Assembly (NCBI GenBank): GCA_009767595.1
Contig: VSDK01012581.1
Span: 26,709 to 90,708 of the forward strand
Direction: 5' to 3'
Origin: Symbiodinium kawagutii
Lineage: Eukaryota > Sar > Dinophyceae > Suessiales > Symbiodiniaceae
Length of the DNA: 64,000 nt
Part shown: positions 61,675 through 64,000 of the stretch, in pieces
Numbering within the stretch: the first letter of the stretch is position 1
Layout: each line of letters starts with the position of its first letter
Notes under the pieces: model-generated
Told to the model about the DNA's origin: nothing
The model's database searches: none
Seen by the model: the letters and a program-made list of their open reading frames with translations, nothing else
Made by a program: the position numbers and the translations under genes

Positions 61675-64000
61675 ACTTTTAAGCATTGTGAGCCAATATC
61701 AGCCATCATTAAGCATCGAAAATCAAATGGTGTGGGTTTCGTGACATCGAGACCTTTCAGACCGTGCCATGCTCAACGAAGCATGCCAGCTTGGAAAGCG
61801 GGCAGAATGCATGCGGCATATTTTCGTTTTGTGCACACAGATGTCCTTGGAATAGGTGTGTACTTCTTTCAACAGGGATATCCAGATGCAGCGCAATTGA
61901 ATGTGGAGTTACATAACCAAGTGCTGGAGCTACTTAGCCAATGGAAAGGGCCTGCCTTCATTGCTGCAGACTTCAACTGTGACATTTCGGAGTCGCAGGC
62001 TTTTCGACAGATGTATGTGCCACTTGGGTTCGAAAATGTCCGTACTATTGCAGATCGTCATTCGAACCAATTGCTGCCACCCACAACAGATGGGAAAACA
62101 CACACAGACACAATCCTTGTGACGCCATGGATTGCACAGTACTTGAGTAGTGTCACTGTCAGAACAGATTGCGAGCTGGCAACACATTCACCGATGCATG
62201 CGAGCTTTCGTATCGGTGAAGAGCAACAATACATCACAGAATGGAAACTGCCACGTAACCTTCCAATGGACCAACTTGATGGAGAACATATCAAGTACCA
62301 CACAACACAAAACAATGAAGAACATGAAGCAACTTTGAGACAGTTGATTTCAGAGTCCTCATCATGTGAAAATCTTTTTTGCACCTGGTCCTCCCAATGT
62401 GAATGGATTTTCCGGGAGTCGCTGAAAACACAAAACACAATTGATCCTGAGAAATGGCCGAAAGGCACTTTGCCAGCCAAGTACTGGGGCCGTGGGAAAG
62501 AGCCGATCCTACGGAAGAAGTCAACCCAAACCATGGTTAGACATGCACGTCAAGGAGACTATGATCCTCAAGTTGATGCATTGACACTACTGGTCAAACA
62601 GCGAGTGAAACAGGTTAGACGCCTTCAAAGCCTTGAGAATCGAATGAGACACCAAATCAAGCACGAGGTTGACCCGATGAATAATCAGAACATGGAAGAG
62701 TGGTTAGCCATCAAATGTGCGGTAGGATATGGCAAGTCTTTTGAGCAGTGGCTGTTGACCAACACGGATTTGTCTCATGTACAGACTGCATTCCCAGATG
62801 TGGAACACCTTCATGATATATACCTGTATGCCAAAGCAGATGCAGATCGTGTGTGTAACAATGAATACCACCAGAAACGTAAAAACTTTGCCAAGTTTGT
62901 CAAGGAGGATTGGAAGCTTCGAGGAGGTAGGGCCACCTTTGCACACATGGCTTCGCAGTCGCAGGGAGGGTTCTCTGCAATGATGATACCCGAGCCAATT
63001 GAGATAACCAAGAGTAAGTGGGTCCAGAAAGGTATCCTTAGGTATGGTGTAACAGCTCAAGAGATGCCTAGGATTGCAGATAGGATTCAGATTGGATCTG
63101 ACTCTTTTGAAATTTTTGACGTTGGCAAATCACACTGTGACATCAAAGCATGCGGGCATCCGAATGCGTACTTCCCTGCACATGCCAAAACCACTTTGCA
63201 CAGATGGGTATATCAACCTACGAAAATGGCAGAAGGGTTTTTCAATTTCTGGGCAAAGTTTTGGGAAAGAGATGAAGCGGAAACCAATGATGATGATTGG
63301 CGTGAGGCCATTGATACACTTCAAGCAATCCCAACTCTCCCGCAGCAAAATTTTGACATAACGGTTGAAGAGTTACAGAGTGCCATCAGAACAACACCAA
63401 GTAAGTCTGCACGTGGATTGTGTGGATGGCAGATCAAGGAAATGAAAGCCCTACCATGTGAAGCCATTCAGAGGTTGTTGATAATCCTGAATCATTTCAT
63501 AAAACATGACTGGCCAGAGGTGATGACATGGGTTAGCCTTGCACTTCCTCCAAAGAATGATGAACCGGTATCACCACAGGATGGTAGACCAATATGCATC
63601 ATGTCACAGGTCTACCGAATTTTTGCGAAGGCCATCTCGAAGCATATGTTATCATATCTCTCCAAGAATATGCCATCGCAAATCAATGGAGGAATCCCTG
63701 GACGGAGTGTCGAGCAAATCTGGTACGCCATTCAGGCGGAGGTGGAAGTGGCTCGCACAAACAAGACACAGCTGTTCGGGTTTTGCCTTGATATTCAGAA
63801 AGCTTTTAATGCGGTACCTAGATGGGTAGCAGTGCGAGCGATGATCCAACTTGGATTCCCGGAAAATATTGCATGGGCATGGTATCGTCTGCTTAGAAAC
63901 CTGAAAAGAACTGTTTGCATTGCAGGGAATTTCTCCCAATTGCACTCCAGTACAACTGGGATCCCAGAAGGGGACCCAATCAGCGTCCCATGCATGGCGG
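61675..64000 (+). mobile_element. 5'-truncated LINE-type retrotransposon, endonuclease and reverse transcriptase, runs off the window
   Basis: One plus-strand frame stays open from after a TAA at 61672-61674 to the last base, about 775 codons, so no stop is reached. Residues near GFVTSRPFRP onward resemble the second half of an exonuclease-endonuclease-phosphatase domain. AADFNC (about 61963-61980) matches the GDFN catalytic motif, HTDTILV (about 62097-62117) matches the metal-binding Asp region, and THSPMH (about 62180-62197) matches the terminal SDH motif. The usual N-terminal start (WN.NG motif) is missing, so the copy is truncated or its first part is diverged. The reverse transcriptase begins near 63,370: GRPICIMSQVYRIFAKAI, then LDIQKAFNAVPRWVA with the catalytic Asp (about 63787), then TGIPEGDPIS. 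The second catalytic motif (YxDD) would lie beyond the end. Its codons are not G/C-biased, unlike the exon islands, so it is compositionally foreign to them. The first in-frame ATG is 61783. Confidence 0.88.

Noticed and set aside
1-64000. CRISPR arrays, operons, bacterial promoters or terminators
   Set aside because: The dispersed repeats are inverted elements and degenerate words, not regularly spaced direct repeats, and the coding structure is split as in eukaryotes.
1-64000. tRNA, rRNA or other structured RNA genes
   Set aside because: I found no cloverleaf with conserved TTCGANNC and no rRNA core sequence by eye. Short or diverged RNA genes could be missed without a covariance search.

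Overview
The window reads as nuclear DNA of a eukaryote with very long, repeat-filled introns; a dinoflagellate alga or close relative fits best (inference). Seen directly: short islands (50-190 bp) of high G+C with codon third positions rich in G/C, lying 1-5 kb apart in an A+T-richer background; splice-like borders, including one GC donor; hundreds of inverted-repeat DNA elements and simple repeats; and a non-LTR retrotransposon with an endonuclease and a reverse transcriptase. I see no operons, Shine-Dalgarno sites, rRNA, tRNA, CRISPR or convincing spliced-leader sequence. No exon could be assigned to a named gene, so gene symbols are left empty.

Layout. From 1 to 61.6 kb the sequence is a chain of putative exons in a background built from degenerate ACCATCA/TGATGGT words. 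Most of the better exon candidates read on the minus strand (13.1, 18.6, 20.1, 24.5, 29.9, 34.4, 44.2, 47.6, 53.4, 53.9 and 55.3 kb), which would fit one or a few very long minus-strand genes. Many GC-rich islands are open on both strands, so strand is uncertain for several, and I could not chain exon phases into one transcript. Between the exons lie five families of small inverted-repeat elements: A about 100 bp (some 22 copies), B about 100 or 180 bp, C about 120 bp, D about 120 bp, and one palindrome E. There are also older coding-like blocks on either strand with a few stops or frameshifts (4.4-6.0, 21-22, 27, 33.4-34.0 and 45.7-46.7 kb). From about 61.7 kb to the end, a 5'-truncated LINE-type element runs on the plus strand with one open frame of about 775 codons that leaves the window.

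Most unusual feature. The background words change orientation at the exon islands. On the low-coordinate side they read AACCATCAACC; on the high-coordinate side they read GGTTGATGGTT. In transcript orientation this means many introns begin with GGTTGATGG-type sequence and end with its complement, so the two ends of each intron could pair. This holds at roughly a dozen islands by eye, with some exceptions, and is the observation most worth testing.

All coding calls come from codon pattern, open frame and splice-like borders read by eye. No homology search was possible.
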